A DNA stretch of 64,000 bases from contig CAVXSD010000010.1 in assembly GCA_963764305.1 (NCBI GenBank), positions 310,001 through 374,000 on the forward strand, in the 5' to 3' direction. The stretch comes from Bog-473 sp963764305 (GTDB lineage Bacteria; Actinomycetota; Acidimicrobiia; Acidimicrobiales; RAAP-2). The notes beneath the pieces were generated by a model. The model had not been told where the DNA came from. It made no database searches and saw nothing but the letters and a program-made list of their open reading frames with translations. The position numbers and the translations under genes are program-made. Shown here in pieces: positions 9,602 through 18,183 of the stretch (positions within the stretch are counted from its first letter, which is position 1; every line of letters begins with the position of its first letter).

Positions 9602-9614
9602 AAGGAAGCATCCC

Positions 9615-10184
9615 ATGATTTACAACCCATCGATTCGACGAGGAGTCATACGGTCAGCGAAGTTGCGGCATGCGGTGCCTGCAGTGGCAACTGCGGCCGT
9701 CGCCGTCCTGCTCGGCTCATCCGCCGCGTTCGCGTCCACTGATCACACCGGCTTCGGCTTCATCGCGCCGAACATCTCCGGTGCTTCGGGAGCGGCCTTT
9801 CTGGCCGGAGGAGGCGTATTCGACTCCACAACAGGGTTCGTCCACGCTGGCGGCGCCTTCAAATGCACCTCCACGGTGAGCAGCGGCCCGCTCGCCGGAT
9901 GCATGGCGGGACAGGGCGTTCGTTGGGATACTGCGTCGCTGCTGAGGAGCACGCCGTTCAAGTGCACTGCCACCGATCCGGCGGGAGTCAAAACGGGGAC
10001 CACCACCAAGGACACCGCCGCGCTGCGGGCCGATTTCTACCGAGCCGGCGACGGGAACCACGAGTCGTTCACCGCCAACGTGATCGTCTCGGCCAACGAC
10101 ATCGCTCCTGATGTTCCTGGCATCCAGAATGCCTGGATACAAGGGGTGGGCTGTGGGTCCGCACTGGTTCACTTCAGCCACTGA
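9615..10184 (+). CDS. Small secreted protein of unknown function
   Basis: A 189-aa protein starting at the ATG at 9615, with AAAGGAAG eight bases upstream. A longer in-frame extension would overlap the sigma gene and looks non-coding. Residues 1-42 are a Sec signal (basic start, VPAVATAAVAVLLGSSAAFA, then cleavage near AFAS). The mature part has four Cys (FKCTSTV, AGCMAG, FKCTATD, VGCGSAL), consistent with two disulphides. I do not recognise the family. It lies 13 bp after the ECF sigma gene, so the two are likely one transcript, possibly with the secreted protein as the sigma factor's output. A stem-loop follows the stop. Confidence 0.78.
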   Translation: MIYNPSIRRGVIRSAKLRHAVPAVATAAVAVLLGSSAAFASTDHTGFGFIAPNISGASGAAFLAGGGVFDSTTGFVHAGGAFKCTSTVSSGPLAGCMAGQGVRWDTASLLRSTPFKCTATDPAGVKTGTTTKDTAALRADFYRAGDGNHESFTANVIVSANDIAPDVPGIQNAWIQGVGCGSALVHFSH

Positions 10185-10219
10185 GGATCCCCTGCATACC
10201 CTGCATCACAGAGCTCGCC

Positions 10220-10256
10220 CGGAGCTCCTGCCTTCGCTGCGATGGCAGGAGCTCCG
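10220..10256. terminator. Stem-loop between convergent genes
   Basis: A perfect 13-bp inverted repeat (CGGAGCTCCTGCC and its complement) with an 11-base loop lies 35 bp after the secreted-protein stop and before the convergent ROK kinase stop. It has no T-run, so it could be a bidirectional transcription barrier rather than a canonical intrinsic terminator. Confidence 0.6.
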
Positions 10257-10479
10257 GCGCGTGAGGAGCAAATCCCTGGAATCGCTCACCTGCTGCGGAG
10301 ACCCACGGCGTGCGCCCTGCGAACACTGCCGCGAAGACACCGATCACGAAGAGCAGTGGAACCCTGATGATCAGCAATAGGACGACCTTGAGCTGTGGTC
10401 ATCCGCTGGGTTCCCGATCCGGTTGCTGGGCGCATTGCTGGGGGTGCCCTGTGAATGTCCCGCTCGGGCCCCTTAGCTC

Positions 10480-11379
10480 TCAGGCCGGTTGCGTCGCCGC
10501 TTCCCAAGCGGCCGCTCCGGCCAGGCCGGCGTCGTCGCCCAGGGCCGACTGCACGATGGTCAGGTCAGCCGGGTGATGTTCGGGCCGGCTCAGCACGAAG
10601 TCACGGAGCGGCTCGAAGAACTCCGGGTCGCAACCCAGCCCCCCGCCGACGACCACGGTGCTCGGGTAGAAGGTCATCACGAGGTTGCATATCCCGACGG
10701 CGCAGGCAGCGATGGCGCCCCGCCAGATGGCCAACGCGCCGGCTTCACCGCTCTTCATCGCCGATTCGATCCCACGGGCGTCGAGGGCCCCGAGGCCGGT
10801 CTCGCGGGCCAGCCGCGCCAGACCGCTGCCCGATCCCAATTCCTCGAGCGTGCAGGGTGATCCCTCCCGCCATGCGCTCCAGTCGATGACGGTGTGTCCC
10901 ACTTCTGCGAGGGAGCGTCTCCCGCGGAGCAGACGACCGTCGTGGATCACTCCGGCCCCGATGCCAGTCGAGATGGTGAGATAGGCGACGTCGGTGGTTC
11001 CCGCGCCGGCGCCGAAGGCGGCCTCGCCTACTGCTGCGAGGTCGGCGTCGTTGGCGATATGGGTCGGGAGTCCGAGGCGGGCCGACAGCTCGTCACGCGA
11101 CAGCAGGTCGGTCCAGCGCTCGGGGAGGTGCGGTGCCCACAACAGCCGCCCGGCCTCGTAGTCCACGGCGCCCGGTAAACCCACGACCGCGTGAGACACG
11201 GTGCCGAGATGGTGTTCGGCGCCGACGGTGCAAACGAGGTCGATCAGTGCCTCCGGCACGTCGGCGTGGCCGGGCGTCGCGACCGATCGCCGCAGCAGCA
11301 CGGTGCCACGCTTATCCACTAGGGCGGTTCGCATCCGCGTGCCGCCGACGTCGGCGGCCAGGACGAGCGGCGCCGTCAC
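10480..11379 (-). CDS. ROK-family sugar kinase (glucokinase-like)
   Basis: A 299-aa protein with the ASKHA ATP-binding start (LVLAADVGGTRMRTALVD), the catalytic Asp region IANDADLAAVGEAAFG near residues 108-123, and the glycine-rich LTISTGIGAGVIHDGRLLRG and VVVGGGLG turns. It probably phosphorylates glucose or a related hexose. The ROK zinc motif (CxCGxxGCxE) is not intact: after the conserved GHT only one Cys is seen (EGSPCTLEELGSG), so zinc binding may be lost. The PfkB gene ends 85 bp upstream on the same strand, and both are probably driven from the box at 12499. Confidence 0.87.
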   Translation of the reverse strand: MTAPLVLAADVGGTRMRTALVDKRGTVLLRRSVATPGHADVPEALIDLVCTVGAEHHLGTVSHAVVGLPGAVDYEAGRLLWAPHLPERWTDLLSRDELSARLGLPTHIANDADLAAVGEAAFGAGAGTTDVAYLTISTGIGAGVIHDGRLLRGRRSLAEVGHTVIDWSAWREGSPCTLEELGSGSGLARLARETGLGALDARGIESAMKSGEAGALAIWRGAIAACAVGICNLVMTFYPSTVVVGGGLGCDPEFFEPLRDFVLSRPEHHPADLTIVQSALGDDAGLAGAAAWEAATQPA

Positions 11380-11464
11380 ATGTCCGCCCTCATATGCCGG
11401 TCCTTCATCGCGTCCAGTGTTCCGCAGCGGGTGGCGCAGGCGTAGCGCCCGCCGGCGGTGCGGC

Positions 11465-12463
11465 TCACCAGGCCGTGACCGCGTACGCCTCCGGGGCGTC
11501 CACGAGGAACTTGTGCAGCTGACTTTCGCTCAGCAGGCCTGATTGGGAGCCGACCTCCTGAACCACGCTCATGGCGTTCACGGGTGCCCAGGACAGCGCC
11601 GCCTGCAACGGGAGCCCATTTACCATGGCAGCGACGAAGGCAGACGAAAACGCGTCGCCGGCGCCCGTGCGCTCCTTGGGCGGGGCGGGATCGGGGTAGG
11701 CGGGGACGAAGTAGCGCTCCGACCCGTCCGATGCGTAGGCCCCGTCGGGGCCGTCCGTAACCACGACGATCTCCGGGCCGAGACGGTGCAGCGAGTCGAG
11801 GAGCTCGCCCACCCTGCGGTGGTCACCCCCGCCGATCTCGACCGCCTCCTCCCTGTTGCAGATCAGCAGGGTGGCCCGCCGGTAGAGGCCCCGCATGGCG
11901 TCGACGCCCTGAGCAATCTGGAACGTCCCGGGTTGGAACGCGAAGCGCACCGATGGCTGTGCATCGAGCCAGGCAACGATCTGGTCGTAATACCCGGGAG
12001 CATCTGAACCGACCGAGCTCAAATACAGCCAACGAGGGACTTCCCGCGGGCTCAGGTGGGCCCAGTGGTAGTCGTAGATCTGGTGGCGGACCAGGATCGT
12101 GCGGTCAGGTCCGAACCAGAGCACGAAGTTGCGATTGCTCGGCTGACTGGGGTCGAACCGCACAAGGTGGGTGTCGACACGTTCGTGCTCGAGTGCCGCC
12201 TGCATAGTTCGGCCGACGTCGTCGTTCCCGACGTGTGCCGCGATGGCGGTCGAGAGTCCGAGCCGTGCGAACCCCACTGCGGCATTCGCCGCGTTCCCAC
12301 CCGCGTCGACCATTACGGCGTAGTCGAACGGGACTTTGCCGCCGAACGGTAGGTCCATCCACTGCCCGTGGTCGTCCTCCCGGATGTGGACGTGCGCGTC
12401 GGAAAGCCGGATGAACACGTCGGTCGCGGTGTCGCCTACGCTGAGCACGTCGAACTGCGCCAT
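11465..12463 (-). CDS. PfkB-family carbohydrate kinase
   Basis: A 332-aa ribokinase-superfamily protein. I start at ATG 12463 (MAQFDVLSVGDTATDVF); a GTG 33 bp upstream is less likely. The N-terminal substrate motif is VDAGGNAANAAVGFARLG and the C-terminal ATP/anion-hole motif is ERTGAGDAFSSAFVA with the catalytic Asp. The substrate may be fructose-6-phosphate, a nucleoside or another sugar. A pfkB gene (Rv2029c) is a member of the M. tuberculosis DosR regulon, and a DosR-like palindrome lies 36 bp upstream of this start. It forms an apparent operon with the ROK kinase. Confidence 0.92.
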   Translation of the reverse strand: MAQFDVLSVGDTATDVFIRLSDAHVHIREDDHGQWMDLPFGGKVPFDYAVMVDAGGNAANAAVGFARLGLSTAIAAHVGNDDVGRTMQAALEHERVDTHLVRFDPSQPSNRNFVLWFGPDRTILVRHQIYDYHWAHLSPREVPRWLYLSSVGSDAPGYYDQIVAWLDAQPSVRFAFQPGTFQIAQGVDAMRGLYRRATLLICNREEAVEIGGGDHRRVGELLDSLHRLGPEIVVVTDGPDGAYASDGSERYFVPAYPDPAPPKERTGAGDAFSSAFVAAMVNGLPLQAALSWAPVNAMSVVQEVGSQSGLLSESQLHKFLVDAPEAYAVTAW

Positions 12464-12498
12464 AGTGCGATGTGACCAGAAATCTGGGCCGCGCAACA

Positions 12499-12512
12499 GG
12501 GACCAATTTCCC
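12499..12512. promoter_or_regulatory. DosR-like box upstream of pfkB-ROK operon
   Basis: The site reads GGGACCAATTTCCC, 36 bp before the pfkB ATG. It matches the GGGAC half-site and the CCC end of the DosR consensus core (GGGACTWWAGTCCC); the right half is TTCCC instead of GTCCC. The rest of the 12513-12809 intergenic stretch shows nothing else. Confidence 0.6.
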
Positions 12513-12809
12513 TTATGCCGACATTTCCTCGGGTCCGCTGTCTGATTTCTTCAGCAGGCGGGGCAGGTTTGCCGGCTGCTCGGTGTCGACGTCCCTGTGG
12601 CGCAGCTCGAAGGGTCTCGGTCTGTTCCCCGGGGTGACGGCCATATGGGCCCTTGCGCGTCTCCTACGCCGTGGCCACAGCGTTGAGGAGCGACAGGACC
12701 GAGACGGCGCCCGTCCCCCGCTCCAAGCCGAGTCCGACGGGGGTGGGACCTGGGCGATCCGCCCAACGCCGATGAGGGCGACGACGGGGAAAGGCGATCC
12801 GACCTCTCG

Positions 12810-14048
12810 TCAGTCGAGTTCTCGCAGTCCGAGGTGTCCGCTCGCCTCGGCGAGGCCGGCGCGGGCGCGCGGGTCGGCCACCTGCTCAATGAGCAGTTGG
12901 GCTTGCGCATGCTGCGAGCGTCCGAACAGCTCGGCACACCCGTGCTCACTGATGACCGCCGAGTGTTGGAACGACGTCACCGGATTCGTCAGCACAGGGA
13001 CCACGGTCGTCGAGTCCGTCTTGTCGTGCCAGGCGTGCATGGCCACGATCGCGTGCCCACCTGGCGAGTGCAGGGCCCCGGAGACGAAATCTGGCTGCCC
13101 GCCAAATCCCGAGTAGATCTGCTCGTCCACGAAGCTGGCGTTCGCCTGGGCGAACAGGTCGACCTGCATGGCCGCGTTGATCGAGAGCATGCAGGGATGG
13201 CCGGCGATGTGCGAGGGGTCGTTGACGGTCTCGGTCCGCAGCATGCAGAGCTGCTCGTTCCCGTCCGCCCAGTCGTAGAGCTCCGGCGAGCCGATCAGAA
13301 AGGAGGTGTACACGGGTGCCCCCGGATGGAGCGCGCCGGCGTGATCGAGGTCCATGACACCGTCGCTGATCATCTCCGACCACACTCGCAGACCGTGGCG
13401 GCTCGACATCATCCCCGCCGCGACGGTGGGGATGAGGCCGATTCCGAGCTGCAGAGTCGTGCCGTCCGCCGCGAAGGCGGCGACACGCTCGCCGATTGCG
13501 GTTGCCGCCTCCTCGGACCCCTGCCAGAGAGTGCAGGTCAACGGCTCGTCAACCTCTATGAAGCCGTCGATCGACTCGACGGGGATCTCGCTGGCGCCGA
13601 ATGTGTAGGGCATGCGGGGATTCACTTGAGCAAGGACCAGCCCACCCCGAGCCCGCGTCTGATCGACCGCCGCCGGCAGCACATTGACCTCGATCCCGAG
13701 GGACACCTTGCCGTCGCGAGGCAGGGACGTGTGGAGCAGCACGGCGTCGGGCCGGCGCACGGTGTCGAAGAGTCGCGGCACCAGCGAGAGTCGCATCGGC
13801 AGGTAGTCGAGCATCGGATCGTGGCGCATGCCGGGCCCGACAAAGGGAGTCTCGCAGATGAACCCTGCGTGACCGGCAAAGTCGTACTGCGCATTGAGCT
13901 GGAACACGCGGCACGTCTCGAGTGCCCGGGTGAGGGCCCCGACCAGCGTGAAGGGCGTCGCGGCATTGCCCGAGATGACGATTCGCGGTTCGCGGCCCGG
14001 CAGGGCGCCGATCCGCGCAACGGCTTCCTCGAAGGTCATGGTGTGCAT
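12810..14048 (-). CDS. Acetyl-CoA hydrolase / CoA-transferase family protein
   Basis: A 412-aa protein of the acetyl-CoA hydrolase/4-hydroxybutyrate CoA-transferase superfamily. Marks include the N-terminal RIVISGNAATP strand, a central catalytic-Glu region (SEMISDGVMDLDHAG) and the C-terminal domain with IYSGFGGQPDFVSGALHS and HGCAELFGRS, both strongly conserved in this group. It would release acetate from acetyl-CoA or move CoA between acids, giving a fermentative outlet for acetyl-CoA made by the pyruvate:ferredoxin oxidoreductase encoded nearby. Start at 14048 or 14039; neither has a strong ribosome site. It is divergent from PEP synthase, with a DosR-like box between them. Confidence 0.88.
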   Translation of the reverse strand: MHTMTFEEAVARIGALPGREPRIVISGNAATPFTLVGALTRALETCRVFQLNAQYDFAGHAGFICETPFVGPGMRHDPMLDYLPMRLSLVPRLFDTVRRPDAVLLHTSLPRDGKVSLGIEVNVLPAAVDQTRARGGLVLAQVNPRMPYTFGASEIPVESIDGFIEVDEPLTCTLWQGSEEAATAIGERVAAFAADGTTLQLGIGLIPTVAAGMMSSRHGLRVWSEMISDGVMDLDHAGALHPGAPVYTSFLIGSPELYDWADGNEQLCMLRTETVNDPSHIAGHPCMLSINAAMQVDLFAQANASFVDEQIYSGFGGQPDFVSGALHSPGGHAIVAMHAWHDKTDSTTVVPVLTNPVTSFQHSAVISEHGCAELFGRSQHAQAQLLIEQVADPRARAGLAEASGHLGLRELD

Positions 14049-14083
14049 CGCATCAGTGTCACAGAGGCTGATTCCGCAAAACA

Positions 14084-14097
14084 GGGACGTTGGTCCC
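14084..14097. promoter_or_regulatory. DosR-like box between CoA-transferase and PEP synthase genes
   Basis: A perfect 5-bp-arm palindrome, GGGACGTTGGTCCC, lies 36 bp upstream of the CoA-transferase start and 75 bp upstream of the PEP synthase ATG. A half-site (GGGAC, 14119-14123) follows. One operator region could serve both divergent genes. Confidence 0.75.
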
Positions 14098-14171
14098 TAT
14101 CGACACCGCCGCTGATCAGGGACGATCAGTATAGGTGGCGCGTGCCACGCGCAATTCTGGAGGCAGCGGTA

Positions 14172-16490
14172 ATGAAGGAAATTCGGTGGTTCGAAGACAT
14201 CAGGCTCGAGGACACGGACTCGGTCGGGGGCAAGGGCGCCAACCTCGGTGAGCTGACGGCGGGCGGCCTGCCGGTGCCCACCGGGTTCGTGATCACCGGT
14301 GAGGCGTACCTCGACGCCATTGGCCGGGCGGGCATCCGGGCCCGGCTGGTGGCCATTCTGGCCGAAGCCCGCACCACGGCACAGAACGACCTCGACCGCC
14401 TCGCGTCGGAGGCCCGGAGCCTCGTGCACACGGTGCCGATCCCCGACGACCTGGCAGCCGGCATCGTCGAGGGGTACGCGCGCCTCGGGGAGGGCGTGCG
14501 GGTGGCCGTGCGGTCGTCGGGCATCGGCGAGGATGCCGAAGGCACGTCGTTCGCCGGTATGAACGAGACCTACACCAACGTCGCCGGCACCGAGCAGCTG
14601 TTGGCGCGGGTCGTCGACTGCTGGGCCTCGCTGTGGGGTGCCCGCTCCATCTTCTACCGCGGCGACAAGGAACTGACCGCAGAGCCGGCAATCGCCGTAG
14701 TGATCCAGGAGATGGTGCCCTCCGAGCGCTCAGGTGTGATGTTCACGGTCGATCCCTCGACGGGTGAGACGGATCATCTCGTGATAGAGGCCGCCTTCGG
14801 CCAGGGCGAGGTGGTCGTGAGCGGGCAGGTCGAGCCCGATACGTACGTGGTGGCCAAGGACGGGCCCCGTCTCCTGCACGCACGGGTCGGCACGCAGCAC
14901 TTCAAGATCGTGCGTGGGCCCGACGGCGAAGACGAGCGGGTGGATCTCGACACGGCCGATGGCGGCCGCCGGGTGCTCAGCGACGAGGAGGTCGTCGAAG
15001 TAGCGCGCCTCGGCCTGGCCACGGAGGCCCACTACGGCTCACCACAGGACACGGAGTGGGCCATGGCCGGTGGACGGACCTACCTCGTGCAGTCACGTCC
15101 CGTCACGGCCGTCGGCGGAGGCGGGCCCGCGGTGTCGCCCGGACAGGACACGCTGCTCGTGCAGGGCCTGGCGGCCTCGGCTGGCCGGGCTTCAGGCGTG
15201 GTGCGTGTGTTGCAGTCGCCCGACCAGGGCGATCGCCTCCAGTCCGGCGAAGTCCTCGTGGCGCCGATGACGAGTCCCGATTGGGTCCCGACTATGCGCC
15301 GCGCCGCCGCCATCGTGACCGATGGTGGAGGCATGACCTGCCACGCCGCCATCGTCTCGCGCGAGCTGGGGGTCCCTGCCGTCGTCGGTGCCCGCAACGC
15401 CACGACTGTGCTCCGCGATGGCGAGCTCGTCACCGTAGACGGCGCCCAGGGGACCGTGACCGAAGGCGCCGCGGCCGAGGCGGTAGCCGCATCGACGGCG
15501 GCAAGGGCGCCGCAAGAGACGGGACCCGTCGGGCCGGGCGCGCTCGCGACGAAGATCTACGTCAACCTGGCCTTCGCGGAACACGCCGAGGAAGTGGCCG
15601 CGTTGCCGGTCGACGGTGTCGGCCTGTTGAGAGCGGAGTTCATGGTCACAGACGCCCTAAAAGGGGTCCACCCGCGCAAGCTCCTCGAGCGCGGCGACGA
15701 GAAGACTTTCGTCGACGACATGGCCAAGTCGCTGCTGCGCATCACAAGAGCTTTCGAACCGCGGCCCGTGGTGTACCGGAGCATCGACTTCCGTTCCAAC
15801 GAATTCTCCAACCTCGAGGGTGGTGACCGGTTCGAGCCGCATGAGGAGAACCCGATGATCGGTTACCGGGGCTGCTACCGATACGTCAGAGAGCCGGACC
15901 TGTTCCGTCTGGAGCTCGATGTGCTGGCTCGGGTGCTCCAGGAGTCGCCGAACATCGTGCTGATGATCCCGTTCGTCCGCACAGCGTGGGAGCTCGAGGC
16001 ATGTCTCGACGTGATCGATGGCAGCCCGGTCGCGGGCTCCCTCCCGGTGTGGGTGATGGCCGAGGTGCCCTCCGTGGCCTACTGGATCCCGACCTATGCG
16101 GGCATGGGAATCGAAGGCGTGTCGATCGGCAGCAACGATCTCACCCAGCTGATGCTCGGCGTGGACCGCGACTCGCAGATCTGTGCCGACGTCTTCGACG
16201 AGGCTGACCCCGCCGTGCTCGATGCGATCGGGCGCATCATCGGAGGCTGCCAGTCCTCGGGCATCACTTCCTCGCTGTGTGGCCAGGCCCCTTCCAACCG
16301 GCCGGCCTTCGCTGAGCATCTCGTGACCAAGGGCATCACGTCCATCTCGGTGAACCCCGATGCCGTCGCGGCCGTGCGCCACACCGTGGCGGGCGCCGAG
16401 TGGCGACTGCTGCTCCAGGCCGCCGTACCGGGCCGCCCCGAGTTGTCGGGCGGGGTGGGACCACGACACCCCCTCCGCCACCGTCGCTGA
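14172..16490 (+). CDS. ppsA: Phosphoenolpyruvate synthase (pyruvate, water dikinase)
   Basis: A 772-aa protein with ATG at 14172 behind GGAGG; the open frame upstream of it overlaps the divergent CoA-transferase and is not coding. The N-terminal ATP-binding domain covers about residues 10-320 (SVGGKGANLGELT, VAVRSSGIGEDAEGTSFAGM). The swivelling phospho-His domain has TDGGGMTCHAAIV with His391. The C-terminal PEP/pyruvate barrel ends with SIGSNDLTQLMLGVDRDS and the catalytic Cys703 (SSLCGQAPSN). It turns pyruvate, ATP and water into PEP, AMP and phosphate, the first step of gluconeogenesis from pyruvate. It may be co-regulated with the divergent CoA-transferase through the box at 14084. Confidence 0.93.
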   Translation: MKEIRWFEDIRLEDTDSVGGKGANLGELTAGGLPVPTGFVITGEAYLDAIGRAGIRARLVAILAEARTTAQNDLDRLASEARSLVHTVPIPDDLAAGIVEGYARLGEGVRVAVRSSGIGEDAEGTSFAGMNETYTNVAGTEQLLARVVDCWASLWGARSIFYRGDKELTAEPAIAVVIQEMVPSERSGVMFTVDPSTGETDHLVIEAAFGQGEVVVSGQVEPDTYVVAKDGPRLLHARVGTQHFKIVRGPDGEDERVDLDTADGGRRVLSDEEVVEVARLGLATEAHYGSPQDTEWAMAGGRTYLVQSRPVTAVGGGGPAVSPGQDTLLVQGLAASAGRASGVVRVLQSPDQGDRLQSGEVLVAPMTSPDWVPTMRRAAAIVTDGGGMTCHAAIVSRELGVPAVVGARNATTVLRDGELVTVDGAQGTVTEGAAAEAVAASTAARAPQETGPVGPGALATKIYVNLAFAEHAEEVAALPVDGVGLLRAEFMVTDALKGVHPRKLLERGDEKTFVDDMAKSLLRITRAFEPRPVVYRSIDFRSNEFSNLEGGDRFEPHEENPMIGYRGCYRYVREPDLFRLELDVLARVLQESPNIVLMIPFVRTAWELEACLDVIDGSPVAGSLPVWVMAEVPSVAYWIPTYAGMGIEGVSIGSNDLTQLMLGVDRDSQICADVFDEADPAVLDAIGRIIGGCQSSGITSSLCGQAPSNRPAFAEHLVTKGITSISVNPDAVAAVRHTVAGAEWRLLLQAAVPGRPELSGGVGPRHPLRHRR

Positions 16491-16554
16491 CGGATCGGGG
16501 CTCGTGGGAGTTCTCGGCGGGCCACACGACGTGGCCGCCCAGGACTGCCGGACC

Positions 16555-18183
16555 TCAGGCCTCCTCGGGCACCATGTCGATCGCGCCGCAGGGGCATTCC
16601 TGCACGCACAGGCCGCACCCCTTGCAGAAGTCGTAATTGAAGCGGTATCCGTGCGCCTCGTCGACCTTCATGACCGCGTTGTCCGGGCAGACGCCGAAGC
16701 AGTTGTCGCACTGGAAGCAGTTGCCGCAGGACAAGCAGCGACGCGCCTCGAACAGCGCGGTCGACTCGTCAAGGCCGCCGATGACCTCGTCGAAGGTCGA
16801 CGTGCGCCGGGCGGCGTCGAGGCGGGGACGGACCGCATGGGGAGCGTCTGCGTAGTACCACGTGTTGAGGCGCTCGGACGTCGCCAGCTCGTGGCGGGGT
16901 GGACGTTCCAGACGATGGCCGTCCAGCCAGGCGTCGATTGCTCGTGCCGCCCGCTTGCCGTGGCCGATGGCGTCGGTCAGGGTTCGGGCGCCCGCCACCA
17001 TGTCGCCACCGGCGAACACTCCCGGCCGGGCCGTCATCATGTCGGCTCCGACTGCGACGACTCCGTCGGCTACCGTGATCTCTGGCGTCCCCCCGAGCAG
17101 CGACAGGTCAGCCTCCTGTCCCAGCGCCAGGATCACCGAGTCCGCCGTCAGCTCTTCGATCTCGCCGGTGGGCTGGGGGAAGCCGTCGGCATCGAGCTCC
17201 ATCCGTTCGATGGTGAGGGACTCGCTACCCGTGCCGACGATGGTCGACAGCCACTTGAGGCGCACGCCCTCGTCGACGGCGTCCTGCACCTCCTCGACGT
17301 TGGCCGGCATGCGCTCCCGGGTCCGCCGGTAGACGACCACAGCGTCTTCGGCGCCGAGCCGTCGGGCCGTGCGGGCCGCGTCCATGGCGGTGTCGCCGCC
17401 GCCGTAGATCACCACGCGCCGCCCGAGCACGGGCGCCTCGCTCTCCTCGGTGTCGTGCAGCAGCGTGACGGCGTCGAGGATGCGCGCCGAGTCTCCGGCG
17501 GGGATGTCGGCGTGCTTGCCCCGCTGGGCGCCCACGGCGAGGAACGCGGCGTCGAAGCCCTCGTCCCTCATAGTCGCCTCGAGGTCCTCGACGGTGCGAC
17601 CGCACACGAGCTCGACGCCCATGGAGCGAATGCGCTCGACCTCGCCCTCCACGACGTCGCGGGGCAGGCGGTAGGACGGGATGCCATAGCGCATCATGCC
17701 CCCAGGCAGCGGTGACGACTCGTAGATCACCACCGCATGCCCGAAGAGTCGCAAGTGGTAGGCGGCCGAGAGGCCGCCAGGCCCCGAGCCGACGACCAGC
17801 ACCCGCTTCCCCGTGGCCTCTCCCGCCGGTTCAGGCAACCAGCGCTCACTCAGCGCGCGATCGCCCAGGAACCGCTCCATGGCATTGATCCCCACCGTCT
17901 CGTCCACTTGGGCCCGGTTGCAGGCCGTCTGGCAAGGATGGAAGCATGCTCGTCCCATGACGGCGGGGAGCGGGTTGTCGCGCATGATCTGGCGCCAGGC
18001 CGCCTCGTACGAGCCGTCCTCGGCCAGGTAGAGCCACTGCTGGATGTTCTCGCCGGCCGGGCAGGCGTTGCTGCACGGGGGGAGACGGTCGACGTACACC
18101 GGCCGCTCGACCCGCCACGAGCCCGTCTTGTTGGCCAGGCTGGATCCGACCTCGAGGGTGATGGCGAACGGCTTTACCGTCAT
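16555..18183 (-). CDS. FAD-dependent oxidoreductase with two C-terminal 4Fe-4S clusters (GltD-like)
   Basis: A 542-aa protein. The N-terminal Cys cluster (PPCSNACPAGENI, then GRACFHPCQTACNR) and dinucleotide folds (VLVVGSGPGGLSAAYHLR, VVIYGGGDTAMDAARTARRLG) match the NADPH-dependent glutamate synthase small-subunit family. The C-terminal 60 residues add a ferredoxin-like domain with CLSCGNCFQCDNCFGVCP and CKGCGLCVQECPCGA, the pattern of the delta subunit of pyruvate:ferredoxin oxidoreductases. Its start overlaps the stop of porB by 4 bp, so it is the last gene of the por operon. I infer that it moves electrons between the Por Fe-S centres and NAD(P)H. Confidence 0.92.
   Translation of the reverse strand: MTVKPFAITLEVGSSLANKTGSWRVERPVYVDRLPPCSNACPAGENIQQWLYLAEDGSYEAAWRQIMRDNPLPAVMGRACFHPCQTACNRAQVDETVGINAMERFLGDRALSERWLPEPAGEATGKRVLVVGSGPGGLSAAYHLRLFGHAVVIYESSPLPGGMMRYGIPSYRLPRDVVEGEVERIRSMGVELVCGRTVEDLEATMRDEGFDAAFLAVGAQRGKHADIPAGDSARILDAVTLLHDTEESEAPVLGRRVVIYGGGDTAMDAARTARRLGAEDAVVVYRRTRERMPANVEEVQDAVDEGVRLKWLSTIVGTGSESLTIERMELDADGFPQPTGEIEELTADSVILALGQEADLSLLGGTPEITVADGVVAVGADMMTARPGVFAGGDMVAGARTLTDAIGHGKRAARAIDAWLDGHRLERPPRHELATSERLNTWYYADAPHAVRPRLDAARRTSTFDEVIGGLDESTALFEARRCLSCGNCFQCDNCFGVCPDNAVMKVDEAHGYRFNYDFCKGCGLCVQECPCGAIDMVPEEA

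Noticed and set aside
12834..14171. Plus-strand in-frame extension of PEP synthase by 446 codons
   Set aside because: It overlaps the CoA-transferase gene completely on the other strand and has shadow composition; ATG 14172 has a GGAGG site and the normal family N-terminus.
16360..17715. Plus-strand open frame of 451 codons opposite the GltD-like gene
   Set aside because: Antisense reading of a conserved oxidoreductase; no recognisable domain.
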